Source: UBA6772 sp965183875 (GTDB lineage Bacteria > Bacteroidota > Bacteroidia > Flavobacteriales > UBA7430). From it: a stretch of DNA of 64,000 nt. A model generated the notes under the pieces. The model was not told where the DNA came from and did no database searches. It saw only the letters and a program-made list of their open reading frames with translations. This document shows, piece after piece, positions 54,626-63,766 of this stretch (its first letter is position 1; each line of letters begins with the position of its first letter). The translations under genes were made by a program, and so were the position numbers. Location: contig CBCYMK010000006.1 of assembly GCA_965183875.1 (NCBI GenBank), positions 1 through 64,000 on the forward strand, written 5' to 3'.

Positions 54626-55645
54626 TTAAGCATTAGTGAATTGCTCCAAAAAGCGAATGTCATTTTCAAAAAACAATCTCAAATCTTTTATTTGATATTT
54701 CAGCATTGTAATTCTTTCTATACCCATACCAAAAGCAAAGCCACTGTATTTTTTAGAGTCAATTCCGCAGTTGTCTAAAACATTAGGGTCTACCATACCA
54801 CAGCCTAAAATTTCTACCCATCCTGTATATTTACAGATATTACATCCCTTGCTTTTGCAAATATTACATGAAATATCTACTTCTGCACTTGGTTCGGTAA
54901 ATGGGAAGTACGAAGGACGTAATCTTATTTCTGTCTCTGCTCCAAAAAATTCTTGAGCAAAATGTAGTAAGGTTTGTTTAAGGTCTGCAAAAGAAACGTT
55001 CTCATCTATATACAAGCCTTCAATTTGGTGAAATATACAATGCGCACGTGCCGATATAGCTTCGTTACGAAAAACTCTACCTGGAGATAAGGTTCTAATA
55101 GGGGCAGGGTTCTTTTCCATATACCTTACCTGTACCGACGATGTGTGGGTTCTTAGTAAGACATCGGGATTCGTTTGAATGAAAAAGGTGTCCTGCATAT
55201 CTCTAGCAGGGTGTTCTTCTGGCAGATTCAATGCACTAAAGTTATGCCAGTCGTCCTCAATTTCTGGTCCTTCGGAAATGGTAAATCCTAAGCGAGCAAA
55301 AATCTCAACGATTTCATTCTTTACTATGGAAAGTGGGTGGCGTGAGCCTAAGCGCATAGCTTCTGCACTCATGGTCAGGTCCATCCCAGGTCCTGTATTT
55401 TCTTTCGATTGTTCTAAGTTTTCCTTGAGTAGATTAACTTTTTCTTGAGCCTTGTTTTTAAGCTCATTAACGAGTTTTCCAAATTCTTTTTTCTCGGTAT
55501 TAGGCACCTCTTTAAAGGCTGCAAAAAAGTCGTTTAAAATTCCCTTTTTACCTAAATAGTCAATTCTAAATTTCTCAACAAGCTCAAGTGAGTCAGCCTC
55601 AAATTTCGCTACTAAAAGTATGTGTTCCTTAATCTTGTTTAGCAT
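54626..55645 (-). CDS. pheS: Phenylalanyl-tRNA synthetase alpha subunit
   Basis: 339 aa. N-terminal coiled-coil tRNA-binding arm (about 1-85), then the class II catalytic core with GSRHPLSIVKNEI, HTSSVQVRYM (motif 2 region), RPSYFPFTEPSAEVDI and the motif 3 GMGIERITMLKYQ. The Cys-rich insert CNICKSKGCNICKYTGW is usual in the Bacteroidota enzyme. The beta subunit (pheT) is not in the window. Divergent from the small lipoprotein gene. Confidence 0.95.
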   Translation of the reverse strand: MLNKIKEHILLVAKFEADSLELVEKFRIDYLGKKGILNDFFAAFKEVPNTEKKEFGKLVNELKNKAQEKVNLLKENLEQSKENTGPGMDLTMSAEAMRLGSRHPLSIVKNEIVEIFARLGFTISEGPEIEDDWHNFSALNLPEEHPARDMQDTFFIQTNPDVLLRTHTSSVQVRYMEKNPAPIRTLSPGRVFRNEAISARAHCIFHQIEGLYIDENVSFADLKQTLLHFAQEFFGAETEIRLRPSYFPFTEPSAEVDISCNICKSKGCNICKYTGWVEILGCGMVDPNVLDNCGIDSKKYSGFAFGMGIERITMLKYQIKDLRLFFENDIRFLEQFTNA

Positions 55646-55692
55646 GTTTTAAGCTTTATCTCACCTATTTAAATTTGATGAGTGAAAATTTG

Positions 55693-55700
55693 TATATTTG
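55693..55700 (+). promoter_or_regulatory. -7 box TATATTTG of the small lipoprotein gene
   Basis: Exact TAnnTTTG match, 40 bases before the ATG at 55741. Confidence 0.5.
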
Positions 55701-55740
55701 GCTTTTATCAACGGACAATATTACTAAATATTAAGGACAT

Positions 55741-56088
55741 ATGAAACGTAAATTAATTGCCTTTAAGAGTCTATTTATAGCTCTTATTACTGTGTTAAGT
55801 CTTAATTCTTGTGAAGAGGTAGTACATTACTATTCTGCAGAAGTTACTATAATGGATAACCAAGGGCATCTTATGAAAGATGTTAAAGTTACCACTGATG
55901 TAGACGTAGACGAGCTTCATATAGTAGGGAAAGAAGCCTATACAGATGCTTCGGGTACTGTAGCTTTTGAATTCGATAACGAAGCAATTATGAAAGTAAC
56001 TGCAGAATACGAAAATTACACCGGTGAAGGTTTAATTGTTCTTGAAGAAGATAAAAACGTAAAAGTAACGGTTGTCGTTTACGAGTAA
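55741..56088 (+). CDS. Small lipoprotein with Ig-like fold
   Basis: 115 aa. Lipoprotein signal with Cys24 (LSLNSCEEV), then a single beta-sandwich resembling carboxypeptidase-regulatory/Ig domains (VTIMDNQGHLMKDVKVTTD, TDASGTVAFEFD, VKVTVVVYE). Acidic. Probably anchored at the outer membrane. No specific function recognised. Convergent with the next gene, 8 bases apart. Confidence 0.7.
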   Translation: MKRKLIAFKSLFIALITVLSLNSCEEVVHYYSAEVTIMDNQGHLMKDVKVTTDVDVDELHIVGKEAYTDASGTVAFEFDNEAIMKVTAEYENYTGEGLIVLEEDKNVKVTVVVYE

Positions 56089-56096
56089 TACAACTA

Positions 56097-56450
56097 CTAT
56101 AGTTGTATTCCGCTAGCTTCAAAGTATATAATAGCAGCTTCTTTCATTAAAATTGTCTGTTCACCAGGTTTTAATGGAGGAAGTTTTTCATTTGTAGTAT
56201 AATGAGGCCATCCTTCTTTATCGCGTCCTTCGAGTTCATAGAATCCATAATTGCTTAAAAGTCTACATATAGCAATGTGTAGAAGGTCTGTCTTTTCTTC
56301 CTTAGAAAATTCACGGTACCCTTTACCTAGCTCTTGTATACCTATAAGAAATAGTATTGCTTGGAGGTCTAAAGTTTCTCCATCGCCAAATTCTTTAGAG
56401 ACAAAAGCAACTAAATTATCCCACTTTTCTTTTGATTCTTGATTTCTCAT
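56097..56450 (-). CDS. Conserved hypothetical cytoplasmic protein
   Basis: 117 aa, helical, no signal peptide. The central block LDLQAILFLIGIQELGKGYREFSKEEKTDLLHIAICRLL looks conserved and I have the impression of a Bacteroidota-specific family, but cannot name it. A TATTTTTG box at 56467-56474 on the same strand lies 16 bases before the ATG, supporting the start. Confidence 0.65.
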   Translation of the reverse strand: MRNQESKEKWDNLVAFVSKEFGDGETLDLQAILFLIGIQELGKGYREFSKEEKTDLLHIAICRLLSNYGFYELEGRDKEGWPHYTTNEKLPPLKPGEQTILMKEAAIIYFEASGIQL

Positions 56451-56517
56451 CTGTTTCTATTTGTGGCAAAAATACAACGTTCTTTACAATCTACATTTCT
56501 ACTTTATAAATTATCCT

Positions 56518-57045
56518 ATGAATTATTTCGATTACTTTTTAGTGCTCCCTGTTTTATACGGTTTGTATAGAGGATTTACCAAAGGATTAATTTTAGAATT
56601 GGCTTCATTGGTAGCTTTAGTGGCTGGGATATACGGTGCTATGCATTTTTCCTCAATCACTTTTGGGTATTTAAGTGAGGTCCTAGAGGTTGAGGCTTCG
56701 TATTTGCAAATTGCTTCTTATGGACTTACTTTTCTTCTTATTGTACTTACGGTTACTTTAACTGGCAAAGTATTAACCATGCTGGTGAAACTAGTTGCAC
56801 TCGGATTGATAAATCGATTAATGGGGGCTGTTTTTGGAGGAATTAAAGCTTTGTTAATATTGTCTGTACTCCTACTGTTTTTCGATCGTATAAATAGTCA
56901 GTTCGGATTGGTTAAAGATGAAGTTGTAGAAGCTTCTGTTTTATATAATCCAATCCTTGTTCAGTCTCAAACTATTTACCCCTCTATAATAGAGGGTTTT
57001 GAAAAACAAAAAGAAGAAGTAGAAAAGGTTATAGAGGGTATTTAA
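56518..57045 (+). CDS. CvpA family membrane protein
   Basis: 175 aa from ATG 56518 (MNYFDYFLVLPVLYGLYRGF). A frame starting at 56461 would overlap the promoter of the divergent gene. Four membrane segments in the first ~120 residues, with the CvpA hallmark GLYRGFTKGLILELASL (about 15-31) and NRLMGAVFGGIKALL (about 100-114), then an acidic tail. CvpA is needed for colicin V production and envelope homeostasis in E. coli; its mechanism is unclear. Confidence 0.87.
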   Translation: MNYFDYFLVLPVLYGLYRGFTKGLILELASLVALVAGIYGAMHFSSITFGYLSEVLEVEASYLQIASYGLTFLLIVLTVTLTGKVLTMLVKLVALGLINRLMGAVFGGIKALLILSVLLLFFDRINSQFGLVKDEVVEASVLYNPILVQSQTIYPSIIEGFEKQKEEVEKVIEGI

Positions 57046-57051
57046 GTAAAC

Positions 57052-57084
57052 AAAAAAACCTTCGATATATCGAAGGTTTTTTTG
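57052..57084. terminator. Bidirectional terminator between cvpA and pgk
   Basis: Perfect palindrome AACCTTCGATA/TATCGAAGGTT (57057-57078) with A7 before and T7 after, between convergent genes. Confidence 0.87.
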
Positions 57085-57101
57085 TTTTATAGCGTATTGG
57101 C

Positions 57102-58292
57102 TTAGTTGTTTATTGCTTTTACACCCGGAAGTTCTTTCCCTTCTAGGTACTCGAGCATTGCGCCACCTCCTGTAGATACATAGCTAACTTTATCTTGCAT
57201 ATCAAACTTCTTTACAGCGGCAACAGAGTCTCCCCCGCCAACTAAAGAGAAAGCTCCTTTTGCTGTAGCGTCTGCTATAGCATTGGCTACAAACTTAGTC
57301 CCCTCAGCAAATTTATCCATTTCGAATACGCCCATTGGTCCGTTCCAGAGAATGGTTTTTGAACTTAATATAGCCTCTCGGTAAATTGTTTTTGTTTTAT
57401 CGCTTATGTCAAGTCCCATCCATCCATCTTCAACCTTGTCGATATCTGTAACGGAAATGTTGGCTTCATTAGAAAAAGCATCAGCATTAAGAGAGTCCAC
57501 TGGGATTAATAATTCAACTCCTTTATCTTTAGCTTCTGCAATTAAAGAAAGGGCTAGCTCTAGTTTATCATCTTCTACAAGAGAGCTCCCAACTTTACCA
57601 CCCATTGCTTTGGCAAATGTATAAGACATTCCTCCACCAATGATAATCTTATCTACTTTGTCCATCAACTTAGTGATGATGGTTATTTTAGAAGAAACTT
57701 TTGCACCACCCATAATTGCAGTAATAGGTCTTTCACCTTCGTTTACTACTTTTTCTAAGTTGGTGATTTCGTTTGCCATTACATAGCCAAAACATTTATT
57801 GTCGCCTACAAAATTTGCTATTACTGCAGTAGATGCATGTGCGCGATGTGCCGTACCAAAGGCATCGTTAACGTAAATGTCGGCTATAGAAGAAAGCTGT
57901 TCTGCAAATGCTGTATCTCCTGATTTTTCTTCGGCGTAAAAACGTAAGTTTTCTAATAATAAAACTTCTCCATTTTGTAAATCCTTAGCGGCATTGTTTA
58001 CCTGTTCTCCAATACAATCGTTTACGAACTTTACAGAAAGGTTTAATTTGTTTGATAAATGTTTTACAATATGATTTAAAGAGAATTTATCTTCAGGACC
58101 ATTTTTCGGTCTCCCTAAATGTGACATTAATATCACCGAACCTCCATCGTTTAAGATTTTCTTAATTGTAGGTATGGCAGCACTAATACGAGTGTCGTCA
58201 GTAATTTCGAAATTAGCGTTTAATGGCACGTTAAAGTCTACTCTAATTAAGGCTTTTTTGCCTTCAAAATTAACTTGGTCTATTGTTTTCAT
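57102..58292 (-). CDS. pgk: Phosphoglycerate kinase
   Basis: 396 aa. Converts 1,3-bisphosphoglycerate and ADP to 3-phosphoglycerate and ATP. N-terminal RVDFNVPL and HLGRPKNG (substrate arginines), NDAFGTAHRAHAST, and the C-terminal nucleotide site WNGPMGVFE and LVGGGDSVAA are intact. The promoter box lies exactly 4 bases before the ATG, so the mRNA should be leaderless. Monocistronic. Confidence 0.97.
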   Translation of the reverse strand: MKTIDQVNFEGKKALIRVDFNVPLNANFEITDDTRISAAIPTIKKILNDGGSVILMSHLGRPKNGPEDKFSLNHIVKHLSNKLNLSVKFVNDCIGEQVNNAAKDLQNGEVLLLENLRFYAEEKSGDTAFAEQLSSIADIYVNDAFGTAHRAHASTAVIANFVGDNKCFGYVMANEITNLEKVVNEGERPITAIMGGAKVSSKITIITKLMDKVDKIIIGGGMSYTFAKAMGGKVGSSLVEDDKLELALSLIAEAKDKGVELLIPVDSLNADAFSNEANISVTDIDKVEDGWMGLDISDKTKTIYREAILSSKTILWNGPMGVFEMDKFAEGTKFVANAIADATAKGAFSLVGGGDSVAAVKKFDMQDKVSYVSTGGGAMLEYLEGKELPGVKAINN

Positions 58293-58296
58293 CAGG

Positions 58297-58304
58297 CAAA
58301 AGTA
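58297..58304 (-). promoter_or_regulatory. -7 box TACTTTTG of pgk, leaderless spacing
   Basis: Exact TAnnTTTG on the minus strand followed by CCTG and then the ATG at 58290-58292. No clear -33 TTG. Confidence 0.55.
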
Positions 58305-58478
58305 AGTTTTCTATTAGTTTAAAACTGAATATTACAAGTTAAAAGTTAAGACTTGCTTATTGTTAGCGACTTACCTTAATTGGTTTAAAGTTTATAAATA
58401 CTTTTTTAGCGGAAGTCTTATAGCTTTATTTGCTGTTTAAGAAGTAGCAAAGAATAGGCAGAAATTCAAAGCAAAGTG

Positions 58479-58486
58479 TATCTTTG
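58479..58486 (+). promoter_or_regulatory. -7 box TATCTTTG of holB, leaderless spacing
   Basis: Exact TAnnTTTG followed by AAAG and the ATG at 58491. Probable promoter of the holB-ricT-gldH-PBP1A unit. Confidence 0.55.
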
Positions 58487-58490
58487 AAAG

Positions 58491-59651
58491 ATGTTATTTA
58501 AGGAGTTATTAGGACAGCAAAAAAGCAAGCAACTTTTAATGCAGATGGTGCGCGAAGAACGCGTTCCTCATGCCCAATTGTTTCTAGGTTCTTCTGGTTA
58601 TGGAAATTTGGCCATGGCTTTAGCTTTTGCTCAGTATGTTGGTTGTACCGAGAAGCAGCTAGAGGATTCCTGCGGTGTTTGTTCTTCTTGTGTGAAACAC
58701 CATAAGTATGTACACCCAGATTTGCATTTTGTATTTCCTGTAGCTTCAACTCCATCTGTTAAGTCCAAGCCTATAAGCAAGAATTTTTTAAGTGAATGGC
58801 GGTCTATATTAAAGGAGAATGCTTATTTTTCTCTTTTCGACTGGATTAAATTTATAGGTGTTGAAAATAAACAAGGGATTATTTCTGTTGAAGAAAGTTC
58901 TCATATTGTAAAAGATTTGAGTTTGAAACCCTACGAAAGTGACACGAAAATAATGCTTATTTGGATGCCTGAAAAAATGAATATTCAAGCGGCCAATAAG
59001 TTGTTGAAAATTATTGAGGAGCCTCCACATAAAACCCTCTTTCTGCTGGTAGCAGAGAGTGAAGAGAATATGTTGGCAACTGTTTTATCACGTACACAAT
59101 TATTTAAGGTACCCCGCTATTCTGATTCGGAGGTAACTAACTATTTGGTTAGTCGAGAGATAACACAGGAAAAGGCTCAAATGATTTCAGCTTTAGTAGA
59201 GGGTAATATCAATGAGGCCCTTAAATTAGCTGAGCACTCTGAAGATGTCGAAGAGAATTCTTTGCGTTTTGTACAGTGGATGCGCTTGTGTTTTAGCGCT
59301 TTACAAGTGAAAGACATAGATAAGTTGGTGCAGTGGTCTGAGACTATTGCTAAAGCAGGTAGAGAAAACCAGAAGAGTTTCCTCTTGTATGCATCCAATG
59401 TAATGCGTGATGCATTACTAAAAAACTATGGTGTTGCCGCAATGATGAAAATGAACGTAAGCGGTCAGAACTTCACCATGGAGAAATTTGCTCCTTTTAT
59501 TCATGCAGAAAATTGTATGGAAATAATGGAGGAGCTCAATATGGCGCAATTGCATATTGAAAGAAATGCAAACCCTAAGATATTATTCTTAGACACTTCT
59601 TTTAAAGTTGCTAGGTTGCTCCATAAAAAACTAAAACAGGCTGCGGTCTGA
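58491..59651 (+). CDS. holB: DNA polymerase III delta' subunit-like clamp-loader protein
   Basis: 386 aa AAA+ clamp-loader subunit. The P-loop is degenerate (FLGSSGYGNLAMALAFAQ, no Lys at the Walker A position), as in non-hydrolysing delta' subunits. The zinc module is Cys52, Cys61, Cys64, Cys67 (GCTEKQLEDSCGVCSSC), and the sensor 1 region is KLLKIIEEPPHKTLFLL...LATVLSRTQ. Part of the replisome. First gene of a four-gene unit whose order (holB-ricT-gldH-PBP1A) is familiar in Flavobacteria. Confidence 0.9.
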   Translation: MLFKELLGQQKSKQLLMQMVREERVPHAQLFLGSSGYGNLAMALAFAQYVGCTEKQLEDSCGVCSSCVKHHKYVHPDLHFVFPVASTPSVKSKPISKNFLSEWRSILKENAYFSLFDWIKFIGVENKQGIISVEESSHIVKDLSLKPYESDTKIMLIWMPEKMNIQAANKLLKIIEEPPHKTLFLLVAESEENMLATVLSRTQLFKVPRYSDSEVTNYLVSREITQEKAQMISALVEGNINEALKLAEHSEDVEENSLRFVQWMRLCFSALQVKDIDKLVQWSETIAKAGRENQKSFLLYASNVMRDALLKNYGVAAMMKMNVSGQNFTMEKFAPFIHAENCMEIMEELNMAQLHIERNANPKILFLDTSFKVARLLHKKLKQAAV

Positions 59652-59664
59652 TAAAAACATAAAA

Positions 59665-61047
59665 ATGGCGTGTACGAATTGTTCAACAACTGCGGGTAAC
59701 GCCCCAGGTTGTCAAAGTAAAGGATCATGTAGTACCGGAAATTGTGGTAAAATGCCAGTATTTAACTGGCTTTCTAATATGAGTTTACCTTCCGGACAGG
59801 AACCTTTCAATATCATAGAGGTCCGTTTTAAAAATGGACGTAAAGAGTTTTTTCTAAACAAGCATAATTTAAGTGTGCAAATGGGCGATACCGTTGCGGT
59901 AGAAGGAAGTCCTGGGCACGATATAGGTGTGGTTTCTCTTAAAGGGGAGCTCGTACGCCTACAAATGCGTAAAAAGAAAATTAAAGAAGATGGGGAGCAA
60001 GTAAAGGTATTATACCGTCATGCATCGGAATCTGATATTGAGAAATGGGCCTTGGCACGGGAACGCGAAACCCCAGCCATGTATAAAGCTAGAGAAATTG
60101 CCTCCAGTCTTAAATTAGAAATGAAAATTGGAGATGTTGAATTTCAAGGAGATAATATAAAGGCCGTGTTTTACTATACTTCCGAAGGTCGTGTAGATTT
60201 TAGAGAACTCATTAAATTGATGGCAGACGAATTTAAGGTTCGTATTGAAATGCGTCAAATTGGTACTCGACAGGAAGCACAACGTATGGGGGGGATAGGT
60301 TCTTGTGGAAGAGAGCTTTGTTGTAGTACGTGGTTAAACGATTTTAGATCGGTTAGTACAAGCGCAGCCCGTTACCAACAGTTGTCGTTAAATCCTCAAA
60401 AGTTAGCTGGTCAATGTGGGAAGTTAAAGTGTTGTTTAAATTATGAGTTAGATATGTATGTGGAAGCTCTAAAAGATTTCCCTGACACTAACTTAAAGTT
60501 AAAGACTAAAAAGGGCGATGCTTTCCAGCAAAAAATGGATATTTTCCGCCGTAAAGCTTGGTATTCTTACCGTTCTGACCCTTCTAAATTTATAGAGCTC
60601 AACCTAGATAAGGTTCAAGAAATTATTGCACTTAACAAGCAAGAGAAACTTCCAGAATCTTTGGAGATGTATGTTCAGGCATTCGTAGAGGTAGCAAAAC
60701 CAGATTACGAAAATGTGGTTGGACAAGACAGTATTACTCGCTTTGATAAACAAGCTTCTTCTAAGCAATCAAACAATAAAAAACGCTCAAATAGGAATAA
60801 CGGAAATAAAAAATCTGCACAGGGGAAAACAAAGCCAACTGTAGAAGGGACTAAACCAGTCGTTAAAAAGAAGAACCCTAACCAAAGAAAGCCAAAGCCT
60901 AAAGCTGGTAGTACAGACAATGCTCCTAAGCCAAATCAAGACAATGCTAAACCAAAGAGAAGGCCTTCTAGGCAGCGTAGGTTGTTAAAGCCTAACGAAA
61001 ATAAAACATCAGCAAAATCCAGTAATGAAAACAAAAAATCTGAATAA
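59665..61047 (+). CDS. ricT: RicT/PSP1-domain protein (YaaT family)
   Basis: 460 aa. Cys-rich N-terminus (CTNCSTTAGNAPGCQ...NCGK), a PSP1 C-terminal-type domain with GGIGSCGRELCCSTW (about 212-226) and AGQCGKLKCCLNYE (about 251-264), then a Lys/Asn/Pro-rich disordered tail (about 365-460). In Bacillus, RicT/YaaT with RicA and RicF forms an Fe-S complex that governs mRNA processing by RNase Y. The Cys motifs are conserved here. 13 bases after holB; its end overlaps gldH by 23 bases. Confidence 0.88.
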   Translation: MACTNCSTTAGNAPGCQSKGSCSTGNCGKMPVFNWLSNMSLPSGQEPFNIIEVRFKNGRKEFFLNKHNLSVQMGDTVAVEGSPGHDIGVVSLKGELVRLQMRKKKIKEDGEQVKVLYRHASESDIEKWALARERETPAMYKAREIASSLKLEMKIGDVEFQGDNIKAVFYYTSEGRVDFRELIKLMADEFKVRIEMRQIGTRQEAQRMGGIGSCGRELCCSTWLNDFRSVSTSAARYQQLSLNPQKLAGQCGKLKCCLNYELDMYVEALKDFPDTNLKLKTKKGDAFQQKMDIFRRKAWYSYRSDPSKFIELNLDKVQEIIALNKQEKLPESLEMYVQAFVEVAKPDYENVVGQDSITRFDKQASSKQSNNKKRSNRNNGNKKSAQGKTKPTVEGTKPVVKKKNPNQRKPKPKAGSTDNAPKPNQDNAKPKRRPSRQRRLLKPNENKTSAKSSNENKKSE

Positions 61048-61498
61048 ATTTGTATTTATAATAAGTCTCTTATTTCTTGTTTCTTGCGATGCTAATAAGG
61101 AATACGACGCCTATTTGGCAATTAATCCAGATGGATGGTCAAGCAATGAATCAATAGATTTTTCTGTTGAATTGAACCCTACAACGGGGGAGTTATATGA
61201 TGTGCTCGTTGGTCTAAGAAATAATAACGAGTATCTGTATTCCAACCTTTTTTTATTTGTAGAGGTAGAAAACCCACTAGGAGAAATTTCTATAGATACG
61301 CTACAATATTTGCTAGCTGAACCTGATGGTACCTGGATTGGATCGGGGGTAGGGTCTATAAAACAAAATCTTTTTAAATACAAAGAGGCTCAGTCTTTTG
61401 AAGAGGGCCTTTATAAATTTAAATTCAGCCAAGGTATGCGTAGTTCTATACTTATGGGGCTCGAAGACATAGGTTTACGAATTGAACGAACAAATTAA
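61025..61498 (+). CDS. gldH: GldH, gliding motility/T9SS lipoprotein
   Basis: 157 aa lipoprotein with Cys21 (LFLVSCDANKEYDAY). The block SIDFSVELNPT followed by GLRNNNEYLYSNLFLFVEV matches GldH, which is required for gliding and type IX secretion in Flavobacterium. The position between ricT and the PBP1A gene is characteristic. Start ATG 61025 lies inside the ricT tail. It supports an active T9SS, in line with the three T9SS cargo candidates in the window. Confidence 0.88.
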   Translation: MKTKNLNKFVFIISLLFLVSCDANKEYDAYLAINPDGWSSNESIDFSVELNPTTGELYDVLVGLRNNNEYLYSNLFLFVEVENPLGEISIDTLQYLLAEPDGTWIGSGVGSIKQNLFKYKEAQSFEEGLYKFKFSQGMRSSILMGLEDIGLRIERTN

Positions 61499-63757
61499 AT
61501 GTTTAGCAAAAAGAAAATTACTACTTGGTTAATTCGCCTTTTTTGGCTTGGTATCCTAGCTCCTATTATAGGAATTGCTTGTGGTGTTTGGTTCGCCGCA
61601 ATGGGGTGGTTTGGTCCCTTACCTAGCTTCGAAGAATTAGAAAATCCACAGCAAAATTTAGCCACCGAAATATACGCTTCCGACGGAGTTCTTCTAGGAA
61701 AGTTTTTCTACGAAAACCGCTCTCCTGTTACTTACGATCAATTATCCCCACATTTAGTAAATGCGCTTATCTCTACGGAAGACGAGCGATTTAGAGAGCA
61801 CTCTGCTATAGATGCAAAATCGCTCGCACGAGCAATTTTTGGTGCTTTAACGGGGCAAAGTTCTGGCGGGGGGTCTACCATAACACAGCAGTTGTCAAAA
61901 ATGCTTTTCACCAATGTTTCTCGCTCTAAAGTAGAACGTGTAAAACAGAAGTTTAAAGAATGGGTTATCTCAGTACGTCTAGAAAGAAATTTCACAAAAG
62001 ACGAAATATTATCCATGTACTTTAATAAATTCGATTTCTTGTATTTGGCAGTAGGAGTAAAGTCTGCAGCCAAAATTTACTTTAATACAAGTACCGATTT
62101 ACTTAGTATAGAACAAGCTGCTGTTCTTGTAGGGATGGCTAAAAACCCTTCTTTATACAACCCGAAAAGATTCCCAGAAAGAGCACTAAGTCGTAGGAAT
62201 GTGGTATTAGGCCAAATGCATAGAAATGGAATAATCCATCAAGCAGAATTAGACTCCTTAGCACAGCTCCCTATTGTACTTGACTTTAAGCGTACCGATC
62301 ATAACGATGGTTCTGCTACTTATTTTAGAGAGCATTTAAGGAAATATATGAAGTCCTGGGTAAAAGACCATAAGAAACCCGACGGCACAAATTATAATAT
62401 TTATGCCGACGGATTAAAGATCTTTACTACCATAGATTCCAGAATGCAAACTTATGCAGAGGAAGCTGTTGCCGTTCATATGGCTCATTTACAAGATCAA
62501 TTTTACAGCCATTGGGACGGTACGGGCGATGATTTTGTGAACGCACCCTTCGATAAAGAGCTCCGAGTAGGACAGGTAGACACCCTTATGATGACTGCCA
62601 TGAAAAGGTCTGAGCGTTATCGATTACTTAGAAAAAGAAGCGCCAGCGATGAAGAGGTGAAGGAAGCCTTCGACACTCCAGCAAAAATGAATGTATTTAC
62701 TTGGAATGGTGGGGTAGATACCTTATTGAGTCCTATGGATTCTATTTTACACTATAAGTATTTACTGCAAACCGGTATGATGTCTATGGATCCTCAAACA
62801 GGCTTTGTTAAGGCTTGGGTAGGTGGTATAGATCATCATTATTTCCAATACGATCATGTGAAAGATGCAAAACGCCAAGTGGGTTCTACATTCAAACCCT
62901 TTGTGTATGCTACCGCAATAGATCAACACAACTATTCGCCTTGTTTAAAAGTTCCCAACGTACAGGTGATCTTCGAAAAAGAATCTTGGGGATTAGAGGA
63001 AGATTGGATTCCCCGCAATTCAGGTGAGAAATACGGAGGTGAGTTAAATTTGAAAGAAGCATTAGCTAATTCTGTAAATACCGTTACGGCTTATCTGATG
63101 AAGCAGGTAGGACCGAGGAAAGTTAGAAAAATGGCTAGGGCTATGGGATTAAAAAGTTCTATTCCAGCTTCTCCTTCAATTTGTTTAGGTACGCCAGACG
63201 TATCTGTATTTGAAATGGTTGGTGCTTATGGAACCTTTGCCAATAAAGGGGTGTATACAGAACCCATATTTTTAAATCGTATAGAAGATAAAAATGGAGT
63301 AGTGTTAGATGCTTTTAGTCCACTAACAAAAGAAGTGTTAAACGAAGAGAAGGCCTTTGTAATGCTAAATCTTATGCAAGGGGTTACTACCAAGGGTTCT
63401 GGAGTGCGTTTGCGTTGGAGATACGGTTTTAAAAATCAAATTGCTGGTAAAACGGGTACTACCCAAAATCAGTCTGATGGTTGGTTTATGGGTGTAGTAC
63501 CAAACTTGGTTACTGGAGTTTGGACAGGTGCCGAAGATCGATCTGTACACTTTAGAAGTATTACGCTCGGGCAAGGTGCTAATATGGCTTTGCCTATTTG
63601 GGGAGAGTATATGACTCGTGTTTATAATGACAAAGATCTAGGGATTTCTAAAGAAGATTTTGAGGAACCTACTCGACTGAGTATAGAGTTAGATTGCGGT
63701 AAATTCGAAAGGGAAAAAATTGACTTTGACGATGCTGCAGAAAATGAAGAATTTTAA
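61499..63757 (+). CDS. mrcA: Penicillin-binding protein 1A, bifunctional glycosyltransferase/transpeptidase
   Basis: 752 aa class A PBP. N-terminal membrane anchor (about 10-35), glycosyltransferase domain with STEDERFREHSAID (catalytic Glu94) and GGGSTITQQLSKML, then the transpeptidase domain with Ser463-x-x-Lys466 (GSTFK), SVN (LANSVNTV) and KTGT (AGKTGTTQN). Synthesises and cross-links peptidoglycan in the periplasm. Starts directly after the gldH stop. C-terminus complete. Confidence 0.95.
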   Translation: MFSKKKITTWLIRLFWLGILAPIIGIACGVWFAAMGWFGPLPSFEELENPQQNLATEIYASDGVLLGKFFYENRSPVTYDQLSPHLVNALISTEDERFREHSAIDAKSLARAIFGALTGQSSGGGSTITQQLSKMLFTNVSRSKVERVKQKFKEWVISVRLERNFTKDEILSMYFNKFDFLYLAVGVKSAAKIYFNTSTDLLSIEQAAVLVGMAKNPSLYNPKRFPERALSRRNVVLGQMHRNGIIHQAELDSLAQLPIVLDFKRTDHNDGSATYFREHLRKYMKSWVKDHKKPDGTNYNIYADGLKIFTTIDSRMQTYAEEAVAVHMAHLQDQFYSHWDGTGDDFVNAPFDKELRVGQVDTLMMTAMKRSERYRLLRKRSASDEEVKEAFDTPAKMNVFTWNGGVDTLLSPMDSILHYKYLLQTGMMSMDPQTGFVKAWVGGIDHHYFQYDHVKDAKRQVGSTFKPFVYATAIDQHNYSPCLKVPNVQVIFEKESWGLEEDWIPRNSGEKYGGELNLKEALANSVNTVTAYLMKQVGPRKVRKMARAMGLKSSIPASPSICLGTPDVSVFEMVGAYGTFANKGVYTEPIFLNRIEDKNGVVLDAFSPLTKEVLNEEKAFVMLNLMQGVTTKGSGVRLRWRYGFKNQIAGKTGTTQNQSDGWFMGVVPNLVTGVWTGAEDRSVHFRSITLGQGANMALPIWGEYMTRVYNDKDLGISKEDFEEPTRLSIELDCGKFEREKIDFDDAAENEEF

Positions 63758-63766
63758 TTGTAGGAC

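Noticed and set aside
58521..58610. holB as an active ATPase or a broken gene because of its P-loop
   Set aside because: The missing Walker A lysine is expected for delta'-type subunits; the zinc cysteines and the rest of the protein are intact.
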